Notes: generated by a model not told the origin, from the sequence alone. DNA of 10,877 nucleotides from JBFKQC01 sp041627895 (GCA_041627895.1 JBFKQC010000099.1:1-10877); one strand, 5' to 3'. Positions 1-7,082 are shown, numbered from the stretch's first letter. Made by a program: numbers and translations.

Positions 1-52
1 CCCTGACCAGCTTGTCAGCGGCATCCTTCGATGTTCCGGATTTCTTGTTCAT
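1..52 (-). CDS. IS3-family transposase OrfA, N-terminal fragment (runs off the left edge)
   Basis: On the minus strand an ATG at 52 opens a frame reading MNKKSGTSKDAADKLVR before leaving the window. A ribosome binding site GGAG lies at 61-58, five bases before the ATG. I recognise this N-terminus from memory as the start of IS3-family OrfA proteins of Rhodobacterales, in which it is normally followed by a helix-turn-helix (residues resembling YSAEEKIRIVL). That helix-turn-helix is outside the window. OrfA binds the IS ends, and OrfB, made by programmed frameshifting, supplies the DDE catalytic domain. Only 17 codons are visible, so the identification rests on a short match plus the IS-like end beyond it. 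Confidence 0.6.
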   Translation of the reverse strand, partial: MNKKSGTSKDAADKLVR

Positions 53-137
53 CTTCGCTCCATAGTGGCTGCGATGAACCAGAAATCCTCCGTCGCTCAA
101 ACCCCGGAATCTGTCCGGTGGGCGCTGACGTCAGACA
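1..137 (-). mobile_element. End of an IS3-family insertion sequence (partial, continues left of window)
   Basis: This stretch holds the 5' end of a transposase OrfA gene read on the minus strand, followed by its leader. The minus strand from about position 137 begins TGTCTGACGTCAGC, which fits an IS3-family terminus (5'-TG...CA-3'). The boundary at 137 is inferred from that TG/CA rule and could be off by several bases. The opposite end, the second inverted repeat and any target duplication lie outside the window, so the edge cannot be confirmed here. The element lies immediately upstream of the sox genes, where soxB would normally be. Confidence 0.6.
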
Positions 138-158
138 CCGCCTATTATCCGCGCCAGT

Positions 159-178
159 GCGGCCCGTCGACGGGCCGC
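159..178. repeat. Perfect 20-bp palindrome, copy 1
   Basis: GCGGCCCGTCGACGGGCCGC is its own reverse complement over all 20 bases, and symmetry breaks at 158/179. It follows the pattern GCGnnnCGTCGACGnnnCGC, shared with the copy at 183-202; its variable arm bases are GCC/GGC. The two centres are 24 bp apart. There is no loop, so it is better suited to a dimeric DNA-binding protein than to an RNA hairpin, although a hairpin with a 4-base loop is possible. It lies between the IS end and soxD. Confidence 0.75.
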
Positions 179-182
179 GCAG

Positions 183-202
183 GCGCTGCGTCGACGCAGC
201 GC
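183..202. repeat. Perfect 20-bp palindrome, copy 2
   Basis: GCGCTGCGTCGACGCAGCGC is a perfect 20-base palindrome, with symmetry breaking at 182/203. Compared with the copy at 159-178 it keeps GCG, CGTCGACG and CGC but has CTG/CAG in the variable arms. The changes are therefore compensatory and preserve the symmetry. It ends 22 bases before the soxD start codon, overlapping the region where a regulator or a leader RNA structure could act on the operon. No known operator was recognised. Confidence 0.75.
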
Positions 203-224
203 GCCCCCGACCGGAACGCCTGCA

Positions 225-509
225 ATGATCATTGACCACCCGCTGCTCGGCCCGCGCGATGCTGCCGAATTCGTCTACAAGGGCGACGCGGGCCTGATCG
301 ACCGTCCCGACGGTCTGGCGGCCCCGGACGAAGAGATGCACGATTACGCCTATCTGCGCGACAACCCCGCCGGCGAGCACCGCGAACTGTGGTATCACGA
401 GCAGGGCGACCGGTCCTGGCTGGTCGTCATCCGCAACACGCTGACGCACGAGATCACCGGCGTGGAACTGGCCCGCGACGTGGCCCGTGCCCGGGGCCGG
501 TCGCGATGA
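225..509 (+). CDS. soxD: Sarcosine oxidase delta subunit, zinc-ligand-poor variant
   Basis: The 94-residue product matches the SoxD family in length and pattern: HPLLGPRDAAEF at 5-16, YLRDNPAGEHRELWYH at 43-58, then a GDRSW turn. In heterotetrameric sarcosine oxidase (sarcosine + O2 + tetrahydrofolate to glycine, H2O2 and methylene-THF) the small delta subunit is structural and binds one zinc through a CPxCG pair plus a later His and Cys. Here the first pair reads H5 and L8, and the later pair is H58 and D62. Three of the four ligands are therefore changed and zinc is probably not bound in the classic way. The start ATG is preceded by GGAA at 213-216, eight bases upstream. The stop overlaps the soxA start as ATGA, implying translational coupling. 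This is a recognisable SoxD subclass rather than a decayed gene, since the rest of the protein is intact. Confidence 0.85.
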   Translation: MIIDHPLLGPRDAAEFVYKGDAGLIDRPDGLAAPDEEMHDYAYLRDNPAGEHRELWYHEQGDRSWLVVIRNTLTHEITGVELARDVARARGRSR

Positions 510-3409
510 GCCAGCCGAACCGCATCGAGGGCGGCCTGATCGACCGCGGCCGCCGGATTGATTTCCGGTGGAACGGGCGCCGGCTGACCGGCCACCCGGG
601 CGACACGCTGGCCTCGGCCCTGCTGGCCAACGGCATCCGCCTGGTGGGGCGGTCGTTCAAGTATCACCGGCCGCGCGGCATCTTCTCGGCCGGCTCCGAA
701 GAGCCGAATGCGCTGGTTCAGCTTCGCGAGGGCGCCGCGCGGGAACCGAATACCCGCGCCACCACGGCCGAGCTGTTCGACGGGCTTGTCGCCACCAGCC
801 AGAACCACCGCGGCCCGCTGGAATGGGACCTGATGGCGGCGAACGACCTGCTGTCGCCGTTTCTGAGCGCCGGGTTCTACTACAAGACCTTCATGTGGCC
901 CAGGGCGTTCTGGGAAAGGCTCTACGAGCCCGTTATCCGCGCCTCTGCCGGGCTCGGGCGGCTGTCCGGCCAACCCGACCCGGACGCCTACGACCACGGG
1001 TTCCTGCATTGCGATCTGCTGATCATCGGCGCGGGGCCGGCGGGGCTCGCCGCCGCGCTGGCGGCGGGGCGCGCGGGCGCGCGGGTGATCCTCGCCGACG
1101 AGGATTTCCGCCCGGGCGGGCGGCTTGGTGCCGAGACCTACGAGGTCGCGGGCCGGCCCGGCGCCGATTGGGCCGTCGCCGCGGCGGCCGAGCTTGCGGG
1201 GCTGGCGAACGTCCGCGTGATGGCGCGCACCACCGTTTACGGCGCATACGATCACGGCATCTACGGCGCGCTCGAACGCAGGACCGATCACCTTGCCGAC
1301 AGCGGCGGCAAGCCGCGGCAGGTGCTGTGGCGGGTCTACTCCAAGCGCGCGCTGCTGACCGCCGGCGCCACCGAGCGCTCGATCGCCTTCGGCAACAACG
1401 ACCGCCCCGGCGTGATGCTGGCCGGGGCGGTGCGCGCCTATGTCAACCGCTTCGGCGTGGCGCCGGGTCGCAAGGTCGCGGTCTTCACCAACAACGACGA
1501 CGGGCTGCGCACGGCGAACGACCTGCGCGCCCGCGGCGTCGAGGTGACGCGCGTGATCGACGCGCGCGCCGGCGACGTGGTGGTCGACACGCGGGGCCGC
1601 AAGGGTCTGCACACCGTGTTTCTGAACAACGAGCGTCACGTCGAGGCCGATTGCCTTGCGGTGTCGGGCGGCTGGTCGCCCAACGTGCACCTGACCTGCC
1701 ACCACCGCGGCCGGCCGGAATGGCGCGAGGACATCGCCGGTTTCGTCCCCGGCGGCGGGTTGCCCCCCGGGCTAAGCGTGGCAGGCGCCGCGAACGGCAC
1801 GATGACGCTCGGCGCGGCGCTGCGCGAGGGGCACGAGACCGCTGCCGCGCTTGCCCGCGACCTCGGCGCGGCGGGTGCCGCCGGCGCCGCGCCGGAGGCC
1901 CGCGACGAGCCGTTCGCGGCCTCGGCCTTCTTCCACGTCGCCGAAACCAGGCGCCGCGCCTGGGTCGATCTGCAGAACGACGTCACGGCCAAGGACGTGC
2001 GGCAGTCGCACCGCGAGGGCTTTCGCGCGGTCGAGCACCTCAAGCGCTACACGACGCTCGGCATGGCGACCGACCAGGGCAAGACCGCGAACATGCTCGG
2101 CCTCGCGATCATGGCCGAGGCCAGCGGCAAGACCATCCCCGAAACTGGCACGACGATCTACCGCCCGCCCTACACCCCCGTCGCCATCGGCGCCTTTGCC
2201 GGCCGCGCGCGCGGCAGGGATTTCCGCCCGTTCCGCCTGACCCCCAGCCACGACTGGGCCAAGGAGAACGGCGCCGATTTCGTCGAAACCGGCCTGTGGC
2301 TGCGCGCCCAGTGGTTCCGGCGGCCCGGTGAAAGGGGCTGGCGCGACAGCGTCGACCGTGAAGTCGAGATGACGCGGGCGTCGGTCGGCATCTGCGACGT
2401 GACCACGCTGGGCAAGATCGACATCCAGGGCCGCGATGCCGCCGAGTTCCTGAACCGGGTCTATGCGAACGCGTTCCTCAAGCTTGCCGTCGGCAAGGTC
2501 CGATATGGCCTGATGCTTCGCGAGGACGGCGTGGCCTATGACGACGGCACCACCGCGCGGCTCGGCGAGACGCATTTCGTGATGACAACCACGACGGCCA
2601 ACGCCGTGACCGTGTTCCGCAACCTGGAATTCGCGCGCCAGTGTCTCTGGCCCGATCTCGACGTGCACCTGATCTCGACCACCGACGGCTGGGCGCAGTT
2701 CGCGGTCGCCGGGCCGAATTCGCGCGCGCTCTTGCAGCGGGTGGTCGACGATCTCGACCTGTCGAACGCGGCTTTCCGGTTCATGGCCTGCACCGCGTGC
2801 ACGGTATTCGGGGGCACGCCTGCGCGGCTGTTCCGGATCTCGTTCTCGGGCGAACTGGCCTACGAGATCGCGGTGCCCGCGCGATACGGCGACGCGATGA
2901 TCCGCGGTCTGATGGCCGCCGGCGAGGCGTTCGGCGCGGTGCCCTACGGCACCGAGGCGCTGGGGGTCATGCGGATCGAGAAGGGCCACGCCGCCGGGAA
3001 CGAGTTGAACGGCCAGACCACCGCGGCGATGCTGGGCCTCGGCGCAATGGTGTCGAAGAAGAAGGACGCGATCGGCTCGAAGCTTTCCGAACGGCCCGAG
3101 ATGACGCGTGAGGACGATCTTCGCCTCGTCGGTTTCCGCCCCGTCGACCGCTCGGTGATCCTGACCGCGGGCGCGCATTTCCTGACCGCGGGCGATCCTG
3201 CGGACATGGCGCACGACCAGGGCTGGATGACCTCGGTGGCCTGGTCGCCCGGGCTCGGCCACTCGGTCGGCCTCGGCTTTCTCAGGCGCGGTCAGGACCG
3301 GATCGGCGAGACCGTGCGCGCCTACAGCCCGGTGCGGAACCAGGATGTGCTGGTCGAGGTCTGCCGGCCGCACCACGTCGACCCCGAAGGAGTGCGCCAA
3401 CGTGGCTGA
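506..3409 (+). CDS. soxA: Sarcosine oxidase alpha subunit
   Basis: The 967-residue product has the normal SoxA length and domain order. An N-terminal ferredoxin-like segment (about 15-95) has no iron-sulfur cysteines, as is usual in SoxA. A Rossmann nucleotide-binding domain follows with GAGPAG at 175-180 and the downstream signature FGNNDRPGVML. A C-terminal GcvT-like domain begins at about 590 and carries the folate-site stretch RYGLMLREDGVAYDDGT and AVAGPNSR. In the characterised enzyme alpha binds NAD+ and, through the GcvT-like part, tetrahydrofolate that accepts the methyl-derived carbon. The flavins sit in beta and at the alpha-beta interface, so this subunit needs a SoxB not seen here. 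I chose the ATG at 506 because it overlaps the soxD stop by 4 bases and begins the conserved N-terminus; the frame is open further upstream but unlike SoxA. The exact substrate (sarcosine or another N-methyl amine) cannot be read from sequence alone. Confidence 0.93.
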   Translation: MSQPNRIEGGLIDRGRRIDFRWNGRRLTGHPGDTLASALLANGIRLVGRSFKYHRPRGIFSAGSEEPNALVQLREGAAREPNTRATTAELFDGLVATSQNHRGPLEWDLMAANDLLSPFLSAGFYYKTFMWPRAFWERLYEPVIRASAGLGRLSGQPDPDAYDHGFLHCDLLIIGAGPAGLAAALAAGRAGARVILADEDFRPGGRLGAETYEVAGRPGADWAVAAAAELAGLANVRVMARTTVYGAYDHGIYGALERRTDHLADSGGKPRQVLWRVYSKRALLTAGATERSIAFGNNDRPGVMLAGAVRAYVNRFGVAPGRKVAVFTNNDDGLRTANDLRARGVEVTRVIDARAGDVVVDTRGRKGLHTVFLNNERHVEADCLAVSGGWSPNVHLTCHHRGRPEWREDIAGFVPGGGLPPGLSVAGAANGTMTLGAALREGHETAAALARDLGAAGAAGAAPEARDEPFAASAFFHVAETRRRAWVDLQNDVTAKDVRQSHREGFRAVEHLKRYTTLGMATDQGKTANMLGLAIMAEASGKTIPETGTTIYRPPYTPVAIGAFAGRARGRDFRPFRLTPSHDWAKENGADFVETGLWLRAQWFRRPGERGWRDSVDREVEMTRASVGICDVTTLGKIDIQGRDAAEFLNRVYANAFLKLAVGKVRYGLMLREDGVAYDDGTTARLGETHFVMTTTTANAVTVFRNLEFARQCLWPDLDVHLISTTDGWAQFAVAGPNSRALLQRVVDDLDLSNAAFRFMACTACTVFGGTPARLFRISFSGELAYEIAVPARYGDAMIRGLMAAGEAFGAVPYGTEALGVMRIEKGHAAGNELNGQTTAAMLGLGAMVSKKKDAIGSKLSERPEMTREDDLRLVGFRPVDRSVILTAGAHFLTAGDPADMAHDQGWMTSVAWSPGLGHSVGLGFLRRGQDRIGETVRAYSPVRNQDVLVEVCRPHHVDPEGVRQRG
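3386..3392 (+). promoter_or_regulatory. Ribosome binding site that fixes the GTG start of soxG
   Basis: GAAGGAG lies inside the soxA 3' end, with 9 bases to the GTG at 3402. It is one of the best Shine-Dalgarno matches in the window and supports a GTG start over the upstream in-frame ATG at 3345, which would add 19 residues unlike SoxG. Confidence 0.75.
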
Positions 3410-3974
3410 GTTCGCATTCACCCTTGCGGCAGCGCCGACCCTCGGCGGCGCCGATATCGCGCCGGGTGGCAACCGGATCGCGGAACGCGACGATCTGGCG
3501 CTGGTCTCCGTCGCGATCCCGCTTGGCGGTGACCGGGCGCTTGCCGCCGCGCTGAGGAAGGGCTGGGGGCTCGCCGTGCCCGGGCCGCGGCTTTCGGCCG
3601 TGTCGGATCGGGCGCGCGCGATCCGCACGGCGCCCGATCAGATCATGCTGGTCTTCGCCCGGTCCGGTCCCGACGCGAACGCGACGGTTCAGGCGGCGCT
3701 GGCCGGTGCGGGCTATACCACGGACCAGACCGACGCGTGGGTCGCGCTCGAGGTGTCCGGCCCCGACACGCCGGCCGCGCTGGAACGGCTGTGCCCGCTC
3801 GATCTGCAGCCCGACGCATTCCCCGAGGGCGCGGCGGCGCGCACCGTGATGGAGCACATGGGCGCGATGATCCTGCGGCTCGGCGCGGACCGGTTTCTGC
3901 TGTTGTCCGCCAGTTCCTCGGCACGATCCTTCCTTCACGCGGTCGAGACGTCGTATCGCCACGTGATGCGCTGA
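3402..3974 (+). CDS. soxG: Sarcosine oxidase gamma subunit
   Basis: The 190-residue product matches the SoxG family in length and position, as the last gene after soxD-soxA. Recognisable stretches are VSVAIPLGG near the N-terminus, WVALEVSGPDTPAALERLCPLDL in the middle, and a C-terminal VMEHMGAMILRLGADRFLLL typical of the end of gamma subunits. Gamma is a structural subunit of the soluble cytoplasmic heterotetramer and contacts alpha. Translation starts at GTG within soxA, overlapping it by 8 bases, so synthesis is probably coupled. After the stop there are only 37 bases before the end of the convergent decarboxylase gene, and I saw no strong T-tailed terminator there. Identification depends partly on gene order because SoxG proteins diverge. 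Confidence 0.85.
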   Translation: MAEFAFTLAAAPTLGGADIAPGGNRIAERDDLALVSVAIPLGGDRALAAALRKGWGLAVPGPRLSAVSDRARAIRTAPDQIMLVFARSGPDANATVQAALAGAGYTTDQTDAWVALEVSGPDTPAALERLCPLDLQPDAFPEGAAARTVMEHMGAMILRLGADRFLLLSASSSARSFLHAVETSYRHVMR

Positions 3975-4011
3975 ATCCTGGGCCGGCAGGCGCCAGGGCC
4001 TTCCGCACGGC

Positions 4012-5448
4012 CTACGTCGCGCTCGTCGCGGTGCCGGGGCACCCCGGCAGTTCCGCCGCCAGGGCGGACCATTCGGTCTCGATCCGGCAGGCCAGGCGGT
4101 CGAGCGCGGCGGCGTCGGTGGGGCCGGCGATCACAGACAGGCGCAACCGCGTCGCGCCCTGCCAGTGCGTGGTGCGCACGAAGACCTGGCCCGAGGCGTT
4201 CAACCGATCGGCCAGCAACTGCGTCGCCGCGGACGTGTGCCGCCCGGCCCCGTTCAGCGCGCAGGCCAGCACGACCTGGTTCGCCTCGACCCGGTTGATC
4301 ACCGACAAGCCCTCGACCCGGTCGAGCCGCCGGGCCAGCGCGGCGGCCAGGTCGCAATGCCCGCGCACCAGCGCCGCCACGCCGTCCTGCCCGAGCGCCT
4401 GCAGCACCGCCCAGGCGGCAAAGCCGCGGGCGCGGCGGCTGAGTTCGGGGTTGAACTCGGTCGGGTTGCGGCCGTCGGCGGGCGACTGGCTGAGATAGGC
4501 TGCCGACATGTCCATGGCGCGCCTGTGCGCCGCGGCGTCGCGGACGATGGCAAAGCCTGAATCGTAGGGGATCTGCAGCCATTTGTGCCCGTCCACCGAC
4601 CAGCTGTCGGCGCGTTCCAGCGCGGCGGTCAGCGCGGCCTTTTCCGGCAGCACCCGCAGCCACAGCCCGAAGGCGCCGTCGACATGCAGCCAGGCGCCGT
4701 GGCGCTCGGCCAGGTCGGCCAGCGCCGCGAAGTCGTCGAAGCCGCCGGAATTGATGTGGCCGGCCTGGCCGATGACGATCTTCGCGCCCGCGTGGCGGTC
4801 CATCGCCGCGGCCAGCGCGTCCGGTTGCATCACGCCCTGCGTATCAGAGGGCACCCGCACCAGGTTCGCCTCGCCGAAGCCGAGATAGCGCAAGGCGGCA
4901 TGGTTCGCGATATGCGCGTCGTCGCTGAGATAGATGCGCACCGCCGGCGCGCCCTGCAATCCGTCGCGGTCCAGATCGTGGCCGGCCCGCGCCAGCACCT
5001 CGCGGCGCGCCGAAGCGAGGCAGACGAAGCCCGCCATCGTGGCGCCGGTGACGAAGCCGACCGAGCTTTCGCGCGGCAAATCCAGAAGGTCCAGAAGCCA
5101 CCCTGCCACGGCCTCTTCGGCCACTGCCGCGGCCGGCGCGGTCTGGTAGATCGCCGCGTTCTGCCCCCAGACCGAGGTCAGCCAGTCCGCGGCGACGCCG
5201 ACCGGGTGCGACCCGCCCATCACCCAGGCGAAGAAGTGCCCGTCGGTGTTGCCGACGAGCCCCGGCTCGGCGGCGGCGATCAGCGCGTCGATCACCTCGG
5301 CGCCGTCGCGTCTCGCCTGGGCAAGCGGGACGCAGAAGCTTCGGCGCAGCGCGGCCACGTCCGCGGCGGGATGGATCGGGCGGCGCCGGCTGCGGAACGC
5401 GGCGCCATGGGCGGCGGCGCGTTCCAGGGCGGGATCGGGCAGGGCCAT
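4012..5448 (-). CDS. Group II PLP-dependent amino acid decarboxylase
   Basis: The 478-residue protein has the layout of group II (aromatic amino acid, glutamate and cysteine sulfinate type) decarboxylases. HFFAWVMGGSHPVGVAADWL (71-90) and QNAAIYQTAPAAAVAE are the family's active-site entry region. The PLP-stacking histidine is in DDAHIANH (around 179). HVDGAFG (255-261) supplies D257, which pairs with the PLP ring nitrogen, and DGHKW (286-290) supplies the Schiff-base lysine K289. The reaction would be removal of CO2 from an amino acid to give an amine, in the cytoplasm; the substrate is not evident. The ATG at 5448 has GGAG six bases upstream. An alternative ATG at 5466 overlaps the preceding stop as ATGA and would add MRPEPD, but lacks a good ribosome binding site. 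The gene follows the cysteine synthase-glutaredoxin gene without a gap that would fit a promoter, so the two probably share a transcript and perhaps a pathway for a sulfur-containing amine. That link is inference. Confidence 0.85.
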   Translation of the reverse strand: MALPDPALERAAAHGAAFRSRRRPIHPAADVAALRRSFCVPLAQARRDGAEVIDALIAAAEPGLVGNTDGHFFAWVMGGSHPVGVAADWLTSVWGQNAAIYQTAPAAAVAEEAVAGWLLDLLDLPRESSVGFVTGATMAGFVCLASARREVLARAGHDLDRDGLQGAPAVRIYLSDDAHIANHAALRYLGFGEANLVRVPSDTQGVMQPDALAAAMDRHAGAKIVIGQAGHINSGGFDDFAALADLAERHGAWLHVDGAFGLWLRVLPEKAALTAALERADSWSVDGHKWLQIPYDSGFAIVRDAAAHRRAMDMSAAYLSQSPADGRNPTEFNPELSRRARGFAAWAVLQALGQDGVAALVRGHCDLAAALARRLDRVEGLSVINRVEANQVVLACALNGAGRHTSAATQLLADRLNASGQVFVRTTHWQGATRLRLSVIAGPTDAAALDRLACRIETEWSALAAELPGCPGTATSAT

Positions 5449-5454
5449 GTCGGG

Positions 5455-5458
5455 CTCC
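5455..5458 (-). promoter_or_regulatory. Ribosome binding site deciding the decarboxylase start
   Basis: GGAG on the minus strand lies six bases before the ATG at 5448. It favours that start over the ATG at 5466, which overlaps the upstream stop codon but has no comparable motif before it. Confidence 0.55.
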
Positions 5459-5462
5459 GGTC

Positions 5463-6944
5463 TCATCGCGGGTGCAGCCAGTTCGGCAGGAAGCTGTAGG
5501 CGTCGCGGTCCATCGCGGCGTCGAAGGCCACGCCCAGATCCGACAGCGTCGCCTTCAGGCTGCCGTCGTTGAACGCGTCGAAGGTCTCGGTCGCCCCGCC
5601 CAGATGCCTGCCGCCCACGAAGATCTGCGGGATCGTCGGAGTGCCGGTGATCTTCAGAAGCGCCGCGCGGATGTCGCCGCCCAGGTTGTCCGTCTGGTAG
5701 GCCACCGAATCGAGGTCGACCGAGCGATAGGCGATGCCCGCCGCGGCGAACATCCTGCGAACGGACCAGCAGAACTCGCACCATTCCAGCGCGAACATCA
5801 CCACCGGCTGATCGGCGTCGGTGACGATCCGCTCGACATAGTCCAGCGCCTCGGGCCTGGCCTCGGCGGGCGCGGCCGCGGGCGCGGCCTGGCCGGTCAC
5901 GTCGAAGCGATAGCGCGGGGTCGAGGCGGCGATGTTCATCTCTTCGTCGGTCATCGTCTCTTCGATGTCGGCGAACAGCGGCGTCGAAAGATAGCGCTCG
6001 CCGGTATCGGGGATCATCGCCAGGATGCGGCTGCCGGCGGGCGCCGTCGCAGCCACCTTCAGCGCCGCGGCAAAGGTCGCGCCACCGCTGGTGCCGCAGA
6101 AGATACCCTCCTTCGCCGCCAGATCGCGGGCGCATGCCAGCGCGTCCGACCCGGCCACCGGCTGGTAGGCGTCGATCAGGTCGGCGTCCAGCACGTCGCC
6201 GGCGAGCTTGGGGATGAAATCCGGGGTCCAGCCCTGCATCAGGTGCGGGCGGAAATTCGGATGGCTCGCCGCGGCGCTGCCGTCGGGGTTGCGCGCCTGC
6301 GCGATGCCGCTGGACAGAAGCTGCGAGTTGTCGGGCTCGGCCACCACGACGCGCGTGCCGGGGCTTTTCGCCTTCAGGACGCGGCTGACGCCCTTGAGCG
6401 TGCCGCCGGTGCCGAAGCCCGAGACCCAGTAGTCCAGCCCCAGCCCCTCGAAATCGGCGAGGATTTCCTCGGCGGTGGTGCGCGAATGGGTGTCCGGGTT
6501 GGCCTCGTTCTCGAATTGCCGGGTCAGGAACCAGCCGTGTTTGTCGGCCAGTTCGCGCGCCTTGGCGATCATGCCCGATCCCTTTTCCGACGCCGGCGTC
6601 AGGATCACCCTGGCGCCGAGGAACCGCATCAGCTTGCGCCGCTCGACGCTGAAATTCTCGGCCATGGTCACGACCAGCGGATAGCCCTTTTGCGCGCAGA
6701 CCATCGCCAGGCCGATGCCCGTGTTTCCGCTGGTGGCTTCGATCACGGTCTGGCCGGGCTTCAGCGAGCCGTCGCGTTCCGCCGCTTCGATCACGCCCAG
6801 CGCCAGCCGGTCCTTGACCGAGCCCATCGGGTTGAACGCCTCGAGCTTGACGTAAAGCTCGACATGATCGGGACCCAGGTTGTTGACCCGCACGACGGGC
6901 GTCCGGCCCACCGTGTCGAGGATCGAACTGCAGATGCCGGTCAT
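5463..6944 (-). CDS. Cysteine synthase-like PLP enzyme fused to a C-terminal glutaredoxin domain
   Basis: The 493-residue fusion begins with a complete cysteine synthase/O-acetylserine sulfhydrylase fold (about 5-335). It has FNPMGSVKDR with PLP lysine K44, the TSGNTG substrate loop at 71-76, the phosphate-binding GTGGT at 178-182, and CGTSGG with the pyridine-contacting serine at 286. An Ala/Pro-rich linker (about 350-365) leads to a glutaredoxin domain (about 368-465) with active-site C389-E-F-C392 and the TPTIP cis-proline at 439. The usual synthase motif PxTMS is replaced by AENFS (95-99), so the substrate may differ from O-acetylserine plus sulfide. Possible reactions include cysteine formation from another activated serine, a glutaredoxin-delivered sulfur transfer, or cysteate-type synthesis; the sequence does not decide. 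GAGAGGAG at 6960-6953 precedes the chosen ATG by 8 bases. An in-frame ATG at 7076, also with a good ribosome binding site, would add 44 Arg-rich residues. The stop overlaps or nearly touches the decarboxylase start. Confidence 0.88.
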   Translation of the reverse strand: MTGICSSILDTVGRTPVVRVNNLGPDHVELYVKLEAFNPMGSVKDRLALGVIEAAERDGSLKPGQTVIEATSGNTGIGLAMVCAQKGYPLVVTMAENFSVERRKLMRFLGARVILTPASEKGSGMIAKARELADKHGWFLTRQFENEANPDTHSRTTAEEILADFEGLGLDYWVSGFGTGGTLKGVSRVLKAKSPGTRVVVAEPDNSQLLSSGIAQARNPDGSAAASHPNFRPHLMQGWTPDFIPKLAGDVLDADLIDAYQPVAGSDALACARDLAAKEGIFCGTSGGATFAAALKVAATAPAGSRILAMIPDTGERYLSTPLFADIEETMTDEEMNIAASTPRYRFDVTGQAAPAAAPAEARPEALDYVERIVTDADQPVVMFALEWCEFCWSVRRMFAAAGIAYRSVDLDSVAYQTDNLGGDIRAALLKITGTPTIPQIFVGGRHLGGATETFDAFNDGSLKATLSDLGVAFDAAMDRDAYSFLPNWLHPR

Positions 6945-7082
6945 CCGGTGCGCTCCTCTCTCGCGCGCCTCCGCCGCCGGCGCGGAGCGGCGGTGGGCGC
7001 CGGGCGTGCGGTTCCGCTCGTCGGTGCGCGCCCGGGCCGGGCGGCGGTCGGCTATGGTGCCGTCAGAGTATGTCATGGCTTG

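Noticed and set aside
31..228. A plus-strand frame whose stop overlaps the soxD start as ATGA, which could be the end of soxB
   Set aside because: Its last residues (ending RPRPERLQ) do not resemble a SoxB C-terminus, its 5' part runs through the IS end, and the palindromes fall within it. The overlap is probably chance.
1772..3628. A 618-codon open frame on the minus strand opposite soxA and soxG
   Set aside because: In GC-rich DNA the frame antisense to a real gene often lacks stops. The translation is low-complexity Arg/Ala/Gly/His with no family motif, while the plus strand is clearly soxA.
3977..3997. CCTGG...CCAGG hairpin after soxG as a terminator
   Set aside because: Only five pairs, a long loop and no T-run; too weak to call.
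4034..4047. CCGGGG-CA-CCCCGG inverted repeat that could terminate the decarboxylase transcript
   Set aside because: It lies inside the coding sequence, has a two-base loop and no T-run, so it is more likely a product of GC-rich composition.
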